From: Cyclobacteriaceae bacterium
GTDB lineage: Bacteria > Bacteroidota > Bacteroidia > Cytophagales > Cyclobacteriaceae
DNA: 64,000 nucleotides
Direction of reading: 5' to 3'
Assembly (NCBI GenBank): GCA_020436085.1
Contig: JAGQYM010000007.1
Span: 1 to 64,000, forward strand
Shown one piece after another: positions 15,942-24,311 of this stretch; position 1 is the first letter of the stretch, and each line of letters begins with the position of its first letter. The notes under the pieces are model-generated. The model was not told the DNA's origin, searched no databases, and saw only the letters and a program-made list of their open reading frames with translations. The translations under genes and the position numbers were made by a program.

Positions 15942-17933
15942 CTAATTCTCGTTCTTAAAATACTTGTCTTCGTCAAACTCATCGAAATTCTTCTTCTGCA
16001 CTACTCCGATCTCAAGGATTTTGAACTCTGTTCTTCGGTTACGTTGACGCCCTTCAGGGTTATCAGTTCCATCCGGATTTGTATTTCGGGCAATTGGCTT
16101 TTCTTCTCCGTAGCCTTTCGCTACAAGTCGGTCAGGTGCCACGCCTTTGCTGATCAGATATCGCACAGTTGATTCCGCTCTTCGTTGCGACAACTGCATA
16201 TTATAAGCATGCGATGCGATACTATCTGTGTGCGAACTCATTTCGATCTTGATCCCTGGATTATCGGTAAGCAGGTCAACCAATTTATCCAACTCAGTTG
16301 CGGCATCTGATCTGATGTCAGATTTATCGAGATCGAAGTAAATATTGTTGAGTACGAATATCTTGTTCCTTTCAAGACGATCAAGCACCAGCACGGTATC
16401 AAGCGTGATGTTGGTGACCAGTTCTTTCAATGTTTGCTTATCAACCGACTTGCCATACGTGGTGTATCCTTGCCGCTTGACGAGATATCCATCGGTTTCT
16501 CCTACCAGTGTGTAGTCTTCATTTTCATAAACCCTGAAGAAAAACTTTCCATCATTGCCTGTGACAAAATCCTGCATCAGCTCACCACGAGAGTCTAATA
16601 ACGTGACTTTTGTATTTGGCAAAATCTCCAAAGTGCTATCCCTTTTCGGAGTCATCGTAATACCCTGCAGGTAGTAGTTCACCACCCTAAGATTCGGATC
16701 TTCATTCACAAAAGTGTAGATGTCATCATCTCCCATTCCATCTTCACGGTTTGAAGTGAAAAAACCGCGATCTGCTTTAAATAAGAAGATTCCAAAATCA
16801 TCACTCTTTGAATTCATTGGCAGTCCAAGATTCTCTACCACATTGCGACCGTTCATTCTTTTTACTTCGAAAAGATCCAGCATTCCAAACCCAGGGTGTC
16901 CATCCGAAGCTATATAAAGTGTGTTTGCTTCACTTACATAAGGGAAGAGTTCATTGCCAGACGTGTTGATCTCCGGTCCCATATTTCTTACGCGCGAAAA
17001 CCGGCCTCTTGAGTCCATCCGCGCAGTGTAAATATCAAGTCCTCCGAAGCCGCCTTTCCTATTGGATGAGAAATACAATGTTCTTCCATCCGGACCAAAA
17101 GCAGGGGTTGATTCCCAGGAATCAGGTTGATTAATGTTTATTTGACGAGGTTCTTCCCACTCACCATTGCGGTAGCGCGACATATACAAGTCGACATCAG
17201 GATTCCCCTTTCTCTTTCCCGTATTTCCTTTTGCAAAAATCATGATACGACCGTCAGGTGAAAATGTAACACACCCGTCATTTACATTGGGTGTATTGAT
17301 TTTATCAGGTAACGGGGCAATGGTAGATACATCAACGTTGGCTCCTGATGTTCTGGCTTTATAAAGCTTGGTAAAAGGAGTGCCAGTAGCCAAGTAAGTC
17401 CGACTGTCATCCCTACTTGCAGTGAAATACAGTTCGCCATTGAGATATGCAGGTGAATACTCGCTGAGTGGCGTATTCACCGCTTCAAGGCTCTTCACTC
17501 TATAGTAACTGTGCTTTTGAGACAGCTCATTGATGTAGTTCAAACCATCTATCTCGCGTTGAACACGACCCTTGAAATCTTCGTCCTTGGTTGTGACAAC
17601 AATGTCTTCAAGTTCTTTTTTTGCCTCATCATATTTACCATTCGACTTTAACGCTTGAGAATAGTAAAGCACGACTGAATCCCGATTAATTTCACGACCC
17701 TTTGCCTTGGCATAGTAGGGTTCGGACTCTTTTATTCTGTTGGAAAGACGATAGGATTCGGCAACGTAGAAGTTTGCCTTGGCATTGTTGGGATCTTTTG
17801 CCAGTACTGACTTGTAGTAATTGATTACGTTTTGATAGCGACCAAAACGAAATGACTTCATTGCCTTCTTCTCAGGCCCACAGCCCAGCAACAAAACGAA
17901 AATCAATCCAATTGAAAATACCCTTAACCTCAT
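15942..17933 (-). CDS. PorE-like lipoprotein: TPR, PD40 propeller, regulatory-like and OmpA domains
   Basis: A 663-residue lipoprotein with lipobox LLLGC (Cys near 18). In order: TPR repeats (about 25-135, ending before ELSQKHSYYRV), a PD40/WD40-like propeller (FSPDGRIMIFAKGN, FGPDGRTLYFSSNRKGGFGGLDIY and further blades, about 145-400), a carboxypeptidase-regulatory-like domain (about 425-510), and an OmpA C-terminal peptidoglycan-binding domain (IYFDLDKSDIRSDAATELDKL, then SHTDSIASHAYNMQLSQRRAESTVRYL). This is exactly the architecture of PorE, the peptidoglycan-binding lipoprotein linked to type IX secretion. Paralogues of this layout are common in Bacteroidota, so orthology is inferred. The ATG at 17933 is preceded by GAAGGCATT. 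Confidence 0.82.
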   Translation of the reverse strand: MRLRVFSIGLIFVLLLGCGPEKKAMKSFRFGRYQNVINYYKSVLAKDPNNAKANFYVAESYRLSNRIKESEPYYAKAKGREINRDSVVLYYSQALKSNGKYDEAKKELEDIVVTTKDEDFKGRVQREIDGLNYINELSQKHSYYRVKSLEAVNTPLSEYSPAYLNGELYFTASRDDSRTYLATGTPFTKLYKARTSGANVDVSTIAPLPDKINTPNVNDGCVTFSPDGRIMIFAKGNTGKRKGNPDVDLYMSRYRNGEWEEPRQININQPDSWESTPAFGPDGRTLYFSSNRKGGFGGLDIYTARMDSRGRFSRVRNMGPEINTSGNELFPYVSEANTLYIASDGHPGFGMLDLFEVKRMNGRNVVENLGLPMNSKSDDFGIFLFKADRGFFTSNREDGMGDDDIYTFVNEDPNLRVVNYYLQGITMTPKRDSTLEILPNTKVTLLDSRGELMQDFVTGNDGKFFFRVYENEDYTLVGETDGYLVKRQGYTTYGKSVDKQTLKELVTNITLDTVLVLDRLERNKIFVLNNIYFDLDKSDIRSDAATELDKLVDLLTDNPGIKIEMSSHTDSIASHAYNMQLSQRRAESTVRYLISKGVAPDRLVAKGYGEEKPIARNTNPDGTDNPEGRQRNRRTEFKILEIGVVQKKNFDEFDEDKYFKNEN

Positions 17934-17978
17934 AATGCCTTCAAAAAAGCAGTTAAAAGTACGAAAAAAGATAAGCCA

Positions 17979-18479
17979 TCAGGCTAACGCCTTTTTAGGT
18001 AGATATTTGGCCAGCCACGAACGACTTACCGGCACCTCCCAACGAGCCAACAACTCACTTTTTGTCGTCACCAAATTATCAAACGTAATAGTATCCTGAT
18101 TTAATGTTGCAGAACTGAATAATTCTTTCAGCTCATTCATAGGGTACACCGACACCTTGGCGCCCGCGCGGAAAGCAACTTTAGTTCGGTCAAAGAAATC
18201 GATGTCAAGTTTCAAGCCAACTTCTTTGATCGCGCGAACAGAACCATCGATCGAGCAGCCACTGGCACCTCCAGAATTCTCATCCACAGCTAGCACGAGA
18301 AAGCGATTGTAGAAAACCTCAAATGAGGTCTGCAAGGGCGCACCGTGAACTTGCCACTGCCCACAAAACTGTTTCATCACTGACTCAATGAAGTTCCTTT
18401 CTTCATCATTCACCTCACGATCGAGTTGGTAAATCCAAACGCGGGAATTTTCTGAAATATCTTTGAATGGAATATACAT
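17979..18479 (-). CDS. Conserved protein of unknown function in the iron-sulfur operon
   Basis: A 166-residue soluble protein conserved in Bacteroidota. Relatives are often called ABC transporter ATPase, but there is no Walker A, LSGGQ or Walker B motif. Visible features are RVWIYQLDREVNDEERNFIESVMKQFCGQWQVHG at the N-terminus, VDENSGGASGCSIDGSVRAIKEVG in the centre, and FDNLVTTKSELL near the C-terminus. The SGGASGCSIDGS segment is the most distinctive and might hold a ligand-binding or catalytic Cys/Ser. It follows the HdrB-like gene by 6 bp on the same strand, so its role is probably tied to that redox pair. Confidence 0.7.
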   Translation of the reverse strand: MYIPFKDISENSRVWIYQLDREVNDEERNFIESVMKQFCGQWQVHGAPLQTSFEVFYNRFLVLAVDENSGGASGCSIDGSVRAIKEVGLKLDIDFFDRTKVAFRAGAKVSVYPMNELKELFSSATLNQDTITFDNLVTTKSELLARWEVPVSRSWLAKYLPKKALA

Positions 18480-18485
18480 ACTTAC

Positions 18486-19283
18486 CTATAAACCTTGTGA
18501 CTCTGCGATAAGTTCAGCCAAATCTTTAACCTTAACATCCGCCTCCCTCTCTTTATTTTTTACTCCATCACTCATCATGGTCATGCAGAATGGGCATGCC
18601 ACTGCAACAGTCTTGGCTCCAGTATTCAAAGCCTCTTCCGTCCTTTCGACATTGATGTCCTTCTTACCTTTCTCCGGTTCCTTAAACATCTGAGCACCTC
18701 CTGCACCACAACAAAGTCCGGTGGTTCTGCATCGCTTCATTTCAACCAGATCGGCATCAAGTGCTTTAAGCACTTCGCGTGGCGCCTCATATACGCCATT
18801 GGCCCGACCGAGGTAACAAGAATCGTGATAGGTTATCTTTTTTCCTTTAAAGGCACCCCCTTCTTTCATTTTAACTTTGCCATCATTAATCAGCTGCTGA
18901 AGAAAGGAGGAGTGATGAATGACTTCATAGTTGCCGCCCAACTCAGGATATTCATTTTTAATGGTGTTAAAACAATGCGGGCAGGCGGTCACAATTTTCT
19001 TAATACCGTAACCATTTAACACAGTGATGTTGTTCATCGCCTGCATTTGAAAAAGAAACTCATTGCCAGCTCTGCGTGCAGGATCTCCCGTGCAGGTTTC
19101 TTCCGACCCAAGTACCGCGAACTTCGTACCTACAGCATTCAGGATTTTCACAAAAGCCACCGTGACCTTCTTATATCTATCATCATAAGATCCGGCACAT
19201 CCCACCCAAAATAATACCTCCGGGACTTCATTCTTTGCCGCTAAGTCGGCAACAGTCGGAACACTTATCTGCAAATCACTCAT
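18486..19283 (-). CDS. Heterodisulfide-reductase-B-like CCG-domain iron-sulfur protein
   Basis: A 265-residue cytoplasmic redox protein with two CCG-type Cys-rich modules. The second is complete: HDSCYLGR, TGLCCGAGGAQMF and ACPFCMTMM, the pattern that in HdrB binds a noncubane 4Fe-4S cluster. The first is degenerate: WVGCAGSYD, EETCTGDPARR, TACPHCFN. Similar proteins pair with membrane iron-sulfur subunits as HdrDE-, GlpC- or LutA-type modules that pass electrons between quinones and soluble donors. It sits 5 bp downstream of the membrane iron-sulfur subunit and 6 bp upstream of the unknown 166-residue protein. The physiological substrate is unknown. Confidence 0.85.
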   Translation of the reverse strand: MSDLQISVPTVADLAAKNEVPEVLFWVGCAGSYDDRYKKVTVAFVKILNAVGTKFAVLGSEETCTGDPARRAGNEFLFQMQAMNNITVLNGYGIKKIVTACPHCFNTIKNEYPELGGNYEVIHHSSFLQQLINDGKVKMKEGGAFKGKKITYHDSCYLGRANGVYEAPREVLKALDADLVEMKRCRTTGLCCGAGGAQMFKEPEKGKKDINVERTEEALNTGAKTVAVACPFCMTMMSDGVKNKEREADVKVKDLAELIAESQGL

Positions 19284-19288
19284 ACTCG

Positions 19289-20593
19289 CTATTTCGATTG
19301 TAAATCCTTCGACCAGTTAAATCGATCACTAGGTGCAAATTTCCAGGGGGCAAAACTGGTTTCAATATTCTGAAACATCGAATTCCATTGTGCGGGTGAA
19401 CCCGACTCTTCCATGGCCACATATCTGCGCAACTCCAAAATTATTTCAAGTGGATTGATCAGAACTGGGCAAGCCTCTACGCATGCATTACAACTGGTAC
19501 ATGCATTCACTTCTTCCTTAGTGATGTAGTCGCCCAGGAGCGACTTGTCATCTTGCAATCCTTTCTCACCCTTACCAACCTCCTCCATTCTATCACGCGT
19601 ATCCATCATGATCTTTCGCGGAGATAGCTTCTTTCCCGTAAGGTTAGCCGGACATTCGGAAGTACATCGGCCACATTCGGTACAAGCATAGGCCGCCATC
19701 AGGTTGTGGCGAGCAAGATCATTCACATCTTTTGCTCCAAATCTTCCCGGCTCACCTGCTGGCGCTTCAGCTGCACCTAATCCCAGCATAGACTTTACCT
19801 CGTTGGTTACTATGGGCATGTTGACCATGTGACCTTTGGGCTCAAGCTTAGCAAAGTAAGTGTTAGGGAACGCCATGAATATGTGCAGGTGCTTTGAATA
19901 GGTCACATAAAGAGCAAATCCAAATATTCCAATAATATGAAACCACCAGGCCGCTCTTTCGATAACGACTAATGTCTGTGTGTCGTGCCCTTGGAAAAGG
20001 GGCATTAAAAATGAGCTAAAAAACAATTGTCCAGTATGAACATAGTGATCATCCTTTGATTGCAAAAGCTGATCGGTTGCATTCATTGTAAGTATGGCAA
20101 CCATCAGAGTGATTTCGATAACAAGAATCAGATTGCCATCTAGTCGAGGCCAGCTTGTCATTTCGGCTGACCAAAATCTCTTTACTTTAAGGATATTGCG
20201 TCTGATAAGGAAAATCACACAGGCCAGCAACACTGCCACTGCAAGGGACTCGAAGAAGTTCATCAACACCGGGTAGACACCCCCAAGAAACGGAGCGAAC
20301 ACTCTGTGGGTCCCCAACAAACCATCAATAATAAACTCCAGTACTTCGAGATTGATAATCAAAAACCCTGCATAAATCCAAAAGTGAAGGAAGGCAGGGA
20401 TAACACGCTTGAACATCTTCTTTTGGCCAAAGGCCACCAACAAAACATTCTTCCAGCGTTCGGATGACCTTTCTGTTACACCAGATTTTTTACCCAATTG
20501 AATGTTGGATTTTATCCTGACTACCCGTTTCCTAATCAGCATAAATGCCACAGCCAAAGTGACCAGAAAGAGTATCTGTTGTATGATGCCCAT
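19289..20593 (-). CDS. Membrane-bound 2x[4Fe-4S] iron-sulfur protein (HdrE/HdrC-like fusion)
   Basis: A 434-residue protein. The first 260 residues hold about five to six transmembrane helices resembling nitrate-reductase gamma/HdrE cytochrome subunits, with candidate haem-ligand histidines (for example FLHFWIYAGFL, WWFHIIGIFGF, YSKHLHIFMAFP). Residues about 300-400 carry two ferredoxin motifs, CTECGRCTSECP and CTSCNACVEACP, for two 4Fe-4S clusters. It would move electrons between the quinone pool and its partner, the adjacent CCG-domain protein. The gene heads a three-gene operon with very tight spacing. The exact reaction is unassigned. Confidence 0.85.
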   Translation of the reverse strand: MGIIQQILFLVTLAVAFMLIRKRVVRIKSNIQLGKKSGVTERSSERWKNVLLVAFGQKKMFKRVIPAFLHFWIYAGFLIINLEVLEFIIDGLLGTHRVFAPFLGGVYPVLMNFFESLAVAVLLACVIFLIRRNILKVKRFWSAEMTSWPRLDGNLILVIEITLMVAILTMNATDQLLQSKDDHYVHTGQLFFSSFLMPLFQGHDTQTLVVIERAAWWFHIIGIFGFALYVTYSKHLHIFMAFPNTYFAKLEPKGHMVNMPIVTNEVKSMLGLGAAEAPAGEPGRFGAKDVNDLARHNLMAAYACTECGRCTSECPANLTGKKLSPRKIMMDTRDRMEEVGKGEKGLQDDKSLLGDYITKEEVNACTSCNACVEACPVLINPLEIILELRRYVAMEESGSPAQWNSMFQNIETSFAPWKFAPSDRFNWSKDLQSK

Positions 20594-20644
20594 GAAACGA
20601 AAATAGGTGAAGGAAAGGTCTTAACCAGAAAAATATAGCCAATT

Positions 20645-20675
20645 TTTGCCGCAAAACTAAATTTGTATAGTTTTG
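20645..20675 (+). promoter_or_regulatory. tRNA-Phe promoter
   Basis: TTTG (20645-20648), a 19-bp spacer and TAGTTTTG (20668-20675) match the Bacteroidota primary sigma consensus exactly. The box ends 33 bp before the tRNA. A second TAAATTTG (20658-20665) has no matching -33 and is probably incidental. Confidence 0.65.
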
Positions 20676-20708
20676 TGGCCCATCTGAAACGAGGGTGTGA
20701 GAACGACT

Positions 20709-20781
20709 GGTGACGTAGCTCAGTTGGTAGAGCAAAGGACTGAAAATCCTTGTGTCGGGGGTTCAATTCCCTCCGTCACCA
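20709..20781 (+). tRNA. tRNA-Phe (GAA)
   Basis: A 73-nt cloverleaf: acceptor arms GGTGACG and CGTCACC pair perfectly, D-arm GCTC/GAGC, anticodon stem AAGGA/TCCTT with loop CTGAAAA giving anticodon GAA at 20742-20744, T-loop GTTCAATTC, and discriminator A at 20781. CCA is not encoded and must be added after transcription. Confidence 0.97.
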
Positions 20782-20791
20782 CACTTTAAAA

Positions 20792-20814
20792 ATGCCGGCT
20801 TGTCCGGCATTTTT
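20792..20814 (+). terminator. tRNA-Phe terminator
   Basis: Arms ATGCCGG (20792-20798) and CCGGCAT (20804-20810), loop CTTGT, followed by TTTT. It lies 10 bp after the tRNA. A degraded copy recurs at 20927-20950. Confidence 0.8.
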
Positions 20815-20818
20815 ATTT
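20795..20818 (+). repeat. 24-bp direct repeat, copy 1 (terminator half)
   Basis: This 24-bp segment, running from the terminator stem through its T-tract, recurs exactly at 20927-20950, an offset of 132 bp. The two copies bracket a truncated GIY-YIG gene. Copy 1 retains the full hairpin. Confidence 0.85.
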
Positions 20819-20953
20819 ATGGGCAGTTTCGTCTACATACTACAAAGTCAACTAAACCATTCATTCTACAAAGGATCTACCAATGACCTTGTGGCAAGGT
20901 TTAAAAGACACAAAGCCAGACTTGATCCGGCTTGTCCGGCATTTTTATTTTAA
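20819..20953 (+). pseudogene. Truncated GIY-YIG endonuclease fragment
   Basis: A 44-codon ORF beginning MGSFVYILQSQLNHSFYKGS, followed by TNDLVARFKRHKA. This is the N-terminal part of a small GIY-YIG family protein (VYI and YKG correspond to the GIY and YIG signatures, with the following Arg-containing helix). It normally continues to about 80-100 residues and a catalytic Glu. Here it runs into the second copy of the 24-bp terminator repeat and stops, so the catalytic half is absent. It is probably a decayed remnant and cannot be an active nuclease. The stop overlaps the 3' end of the convergent flavoprotein gene. Confidence 0.7.
20927..20950 (+). repeat. 24-bp direct repeat, copy 2
   Basis: Exact copy of 20795-20818. 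Bases upstream of it differ from copy 1, so only a CCGG/CCGG mini-stem remains. It forms the 3' end of the truncated GIY-YIG frame and touches the stop codon of the convergent gene at 20945. Confidence 0.85.
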
Positions 20954-22189
20954 GCTCTTTGTAGCTATTGCTTCAGCAGCAGTGTACGCTGTTGTCCAGG
21001 CCGACTGAAAATTGAAGCCACCTGTTTCGCCATCGATATTAAGGACCTCACCTGCGAAGTAAACCCCTCTAAATTTTTTACTCTCCATGTTTTCTAATTC
21101 AATCTCAGCAAGATCAACTCCTCCACAAGTGACGAACTCTTCCTTGAACGTAGTCTTTCCTTTTATTTTGAATTGACATCGCACAAGGTTCTCTACGAGT
21201 TTATTTAGCTGCTTTTTTGAAAGCTCTGACCAAACCCGGGTTTTCTCAATTTCAGATTGTTCACACAACCTCTCCCACAAACGACCAGGTAAGTGATACA
21301 ATGAATTATTCTCGACCTTCTGTTTCGGATGATCGCGACAATAACTTTCAAGTTCTTTCCTGGCTTCATCCTCCATTACATTTCCCGTCCAGTTCACAAG
21401 TGCCGTGAATGTGTAGTGGCGCTCGGCTAAATATTCTGCTGCCCAAGCCGATAATTTTATCACAGCAGGTCCACTCAGCCCCCAATGTGTTATTAGTACC
21501 GGTCCAGACTCACGAAATTTGGTTCCGGCAATTTGAACGGAAGCGCTCTCCACTGACACACCCATCAAGTCAACAAATTTTTTCTCTGAATCATTGAAAG
21601 TGAAAAGTGAGGGCATCAGTGGTGTAACGGTATGACCTAAATTTTCTATCCATTTGTAAGCCTCACGATTGGGGTGACCTCCCGCAGCTACTAGCAGTCT
21701 CTCGCAAGTAAATTCCTGTTCATTGGTACACGTGAGAGTAATTACCGAGTCAGTATGCCGGACTTTGTTGACCTGATGACCGACTAATACCTTTATGCTG
21801 TATCGATCTGCTTCACGCAAAAAGCAATTAATAATAGTTTCGGAGTTATTTGTTGTCGGAAACATTCGACCATCACCCTCTACTTTCAGTTTTACACCAC
21901 GTTGCTCGAACCAATTAACAACATCTTGTGCCTGATATCTTGTGAATAACTTTTTTAGTTGCCGCTGACCACGAGGATAATGTTTCGAAAGGACGTTCGG
22001 CTCAAAACAATGGTGGGTCACATTGCATCTTCCTCCACCTGAAATTCTGACTTTGGCCAGAAGCTTATTTGATTTTTCAAGAATGAGGATTTTAATACCA
22101 GACCTCTTTTCTGCGATCTGAATCGCACCAAAGAACCCAGCGGCACCACCCCCTACAACTACTACATCGTAATGTGGTGTGTCACTCAT
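20945..22189 (-). CDS. NAD(P)/FAD-dependent oxidoreductase, HI0933/BaiN-YhiN family
   Basis: A 414-residue flavoprotein. The N-terminus has the dinucleotide-binding motif VVVGGGAAGFFGAIQIAEK with the second-strand acidic ILEKSNKLLAKVRISGGGRCNVTHH, which is diagnostic for the HI0933-like family. Near the C-terminus are FVTCGGVDLAEIE and GVYFAGEVLNIDGETGGFNFQSAWTTAYTAAEAI, the FAD-contacting end of the fold. Family members include BaiN, implicated in bile-acid dehydroxylation, but most have unknown substrates, so only a general redox role is claimed. It follows lysA after 11 bp on the same strand and probably shares its transcript. Confidence 0.88.
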   Translation of the reverse strand: MSDTPHYDVVVVGGGAAGFFGAIQIAEKRSGIKILILEKSNKLLAKVRISGGGRCNVTHHCFEPNVLSKHYPRGQRQLKKLFTRYQAQDVVNWFEQRGVKLKVEGDGRMFPTTNNSETIINCFLREADRYSIKVLVGHQVNKVRHTDSVITLTCTNEQEFTCERLLVAAGGHPNREAYKWIENLGHTVTPLMPSLFTFNDSEKKFVDLMGVSVESASVQIAGTKFRESGPVLITHWGLSGPAVIKLSAWAAEYLAERHYTFTALVNWTGNVMEDEARKELESYCRDHPKQKVENNSLYHLPGRLWERLCEQSEIEKTRVWSELSKKQLNKLVENLVRCQFKIKGKTTFKEEFVTCGGVDLAEIELENMESKKFRGVYFAGEVLNIDGETGGFNFQSAWTTAYTAAEAIATKSLK

Positions 22190-22200
22190 TTGATGATCAA

Positions 22201-23430
22201 TTAGTCAACGATAACTTGCCCCCTGATCAAATCCTCCATTGTATCTCGTTGACGGATAAGATGAGCCTTACCCTTTTTAATCATCACCTCAGCGGGGCGA
22301 AGTCTTGAATTAAAAGTAGAGGCCATTGAATACCCGTAAGCTCCGGCATTTTTAATCGCCAATATGTCTCCTTCCCGCACTTCGTTGAGTTTTCGGTCCG
22401 AGCCAAGTGTATCTGTTTCGCAAATATTTCCAACAACAGTGTACATTTTCAGTCCGCCATCAGGATTTGAAACGTTTACAATTTCATGATATGCATCGTA
22501 CATCATCGGGCGGATGAGATGGTTAAGTCCAGAATTGACGCCAGCAAATGTCACAGACGGTGTAGACTTCACTACATTTGTGTTCACAAATAAATAGCCT
22601 GATTCACTGACAAGATATTTCCCAGGCTCAACCCATAACTCAAGTTTCTTTCCATAGCTCTCATAAAATTCTTTGAAAGCCTTCCCCAACTTCAAGCCCA
22701 GATCGTAAATGTTAGTCACATTGTCATTTTCACGATAGGCAACTTTGAATCCGCTTCCGAAGTCGATAAACTTTAACGATGGAAAATCCCTGGCCACACC
22801 AAAAAGAATCTCGGACATCTTGAGGTAAACGTCTGTCTCAGAAATTTCAGAACCGGTGTGAATGTGTAAACCGTTGATGTCGATTTTATACTTCCCAACA
22901 ATCTCCAAAATCTGGGGCATTTGGAATACAGAAATACCAAACTTCGAATTACCATGACCTGTTGAAATTTTGTAATTGCCGCCAGCCAGTATATGAGGAT
23001 TGAGTCTTATACAGCATGGATAGGTGCTACCGTATTTCTTACCAAATTTCTCCAGCACCGAAAGATTATCCAGATTGATAAAGACTCCCAGTTCAACTCC
23101 TTCAATGATTTCTTCGAAGTCAACACAACTTGGTGTAAACATTATCTCCTTTGGCTCAAACCCGGCTTTCATAGCAAGTTTAGCTTCATTGATCGACACC
23201 ACATCGATGCCGCATCCCTGAGAATGAATGTGTTTTAGAATCGAGATATTGGTTAGCGCTTTGGCTGCATACTTTATGCGAACGTCATTATCAGAAAAAG
23301 CATTTTTCAGATTTTGAATTTGTTCCGAAATCTTATCAGTGTCATACACATATAAAGGTGTCCCAAATTCCTTGCAGATATCAAGTACATTTAGTCCTTG
23401 AATTTTGTAGATACCCTTTGTTAATTCCAT
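22201..23430 (-). CDS. lysA: Diaminopimelate decarboxylase
   Basis: A 409-residue PLP enzyme of fold type III (alanine-racemase-like barrel) making L-lysine from meso-diaminopimelate. The PLP lysine is in YAAKALTN, HIHTGSEI gives the conserved barrel His, SKFGIS lies between them, EPGKYLV binds the PLP phosphate side, and the GNICETDTLG Cys is the active-site residue donated to the partner subunit. The frame could extend 50 residues further upstream, but that stretch (RQVLSSYKLYEL and so on) has no family similarity and would overlap the divergent esterase. MELTKGIYKIQG from 23430 is the natural N-terminus, though 23433 gives one extra Met. Confidence 0.93.
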   Translation of the reverse strand: MELTKGIYKIQGLNVLDICKEFGTPLYVYDTDKISEQIQNLKNAFSDNDVRIKYAAKALTNISILKHIHSQGCGIDVVSINEAKLAMKAGFEPKEIMFTPSCVDFEEIIEGVELGVFINLDNLSVLEKFGKKYGSTYPCCIRLNPHILAGGNYKISTGHGNSKFGISVFQMPQILEIVGKYKIDINGLHIHTGSEISETDVYLKMSEILFGVARDFPSLKFIDFGSGFKVAYRENDNVTNIYDLGLKLGKAFKEFYESYGKKLELWVEPGKYLVSESGYLFVNTNVVKSTPSVTFAGVNSGLNHLIRPMMYDAYHEIVNVSNPDGGLKMYTVVGNICETDTLGSDRKLNEVREGDILAIKNAGAYGYSMASTFNSRLRPAEVMIKKGKAHLIRQRDTMEDLIRGQVIVD

Positions 23431-23531
23431 CATTGGGGGTGTAATTAAAGCTGGCTCACGTAAATTTGTACAGTCGCAACAAATATAGGAACCACGAAGC
23501 GTCAAATACATCAGCTCATATAATTTATAAG

Positions 23532-24311
23532 ATGACAAAACCTGTCGAATTGTTTTATCGGGAGTTAGGCGAAGGACAACCACTTGTGATCCTCCATGGA
23601 CTATTCGGTTCGTCTGACAATTGGTATAGTCTCTCCAAACTGTTCGCTGAGCATTTTAAAGTTTATGTTTTAGATCAGCGAAATCATGGGCAATCACCAC
23701 ACACTTCGGTGCACGACTATGTGGCTCTCACCAACGATCTCAATCACTTTCTCGATAGTCATCGAATCGCAAACCCGATTGTTATTGGCCACTCGATGGG
23801 GGGTAAAACAGCAATGAACTTTGCCATTGCACATCCTGATAAGCTTTCTAAACTCATCGTAGTTGACATCGTGCCGAAATCTTATCCAGTTCATCATGAT
23901 ACAATTCTGGACGGCCTAAAAGCTATCGACTTAAAAGAACTAAAATCACGAGGTGATGCTGATAAGATTCTTTCCGAATTTGTTCCCGAACCAGAGGTCA
24001 GACAGTTTCTATTGAAAAACCTGGGAAGAGATAGCGAACAAAAATTTGAATGGCGTATTAATATCCCAGTCCTTGCATCACACATAGAAGACATGGGTGC
24101 GTCACTTCAGTTTGAGGGAAAATATGAGGGGCCTACTCTATTTATCTTAGGCTCGAAATCAAATTATTTTAAATCCGGTGATGACAAGGTGATTCACGAA
24201 TATTTTCCTTCCGCAAACTTGACAATGATGGAAACCGGGCATTGGGTGCAAGCTGAGCAACCTGAGATCTTTCTACAAAATGTTATGCAGTTCACTCAGT
24301 CACCCGCGTAG
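23532..24311 (+). CDS. Alpha/beta hydrolase (YbfF-like esterase)
   Basis: A 259-residue alpha/beta hydrolase. It shows the oxyanion motif LHGLFGSSDNWYSL, the LDQRNHGQSPH segment, the nucleophile elbow GHSMGGKTA, and a late GHWVQAEQPE supplying the catalytic His. Overall it resembles the YbfF/ABHD11 esterase group acting on acyl esters, possibly acyl-CoA thioesters. The reading frame is open further upstream, but the ATG at 23532 matches the family N-terminus (MTKPVELFYRELGEG). It is divergent from lysA. The 3' end overlaps the convergent DUF2905 gene by 12 bp. Confidence 0.85.
   Translation: MTKPVELFYRELGEGQPLVILHGLFGSSDNWYSLSKLFAEHFKVYVLDQRNHGQSPHTSVHDYVALTNDLNHFLDSHRIANPIVIGHSMGGKTAMNFAIAHPDKLSKLIVVDIVPKSYPVHHDTILDGLKAIDLKELKSRGDADKILSEFVPEPEVRQFLLKNLGRDSEQKFEWRINIPVLASHIEDMGASLQFEGKYEGPTLFILGSKSNYFKSGDDKVIHEYFPSANLTMMETGHWVQAEQPEIFLQNVMQFTQSPA

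Noticed and set aside
17979-18479. ABC transporter ATPase label for the 166-residue protein
   Set aside because: No Walker A, LSGGQ or Walker B motif exists; the name seems to be a propagated misannotation.
20658-20665. TAAATTTG as the tRNA-Phe -7 box
   Set aside because: It has no TTTG at 19-21 bp; the adjacent TAGTTTTG at 20668-20675 does, with a spacer of exactly 19.
23431-23583. Longer lysA start adding 50 residues
   Set aside because: The extra stretch has no similarity to the family and would overlap the 5' end of the divergent esterase; MELTKGIYKIQG is the normal N-terminus.
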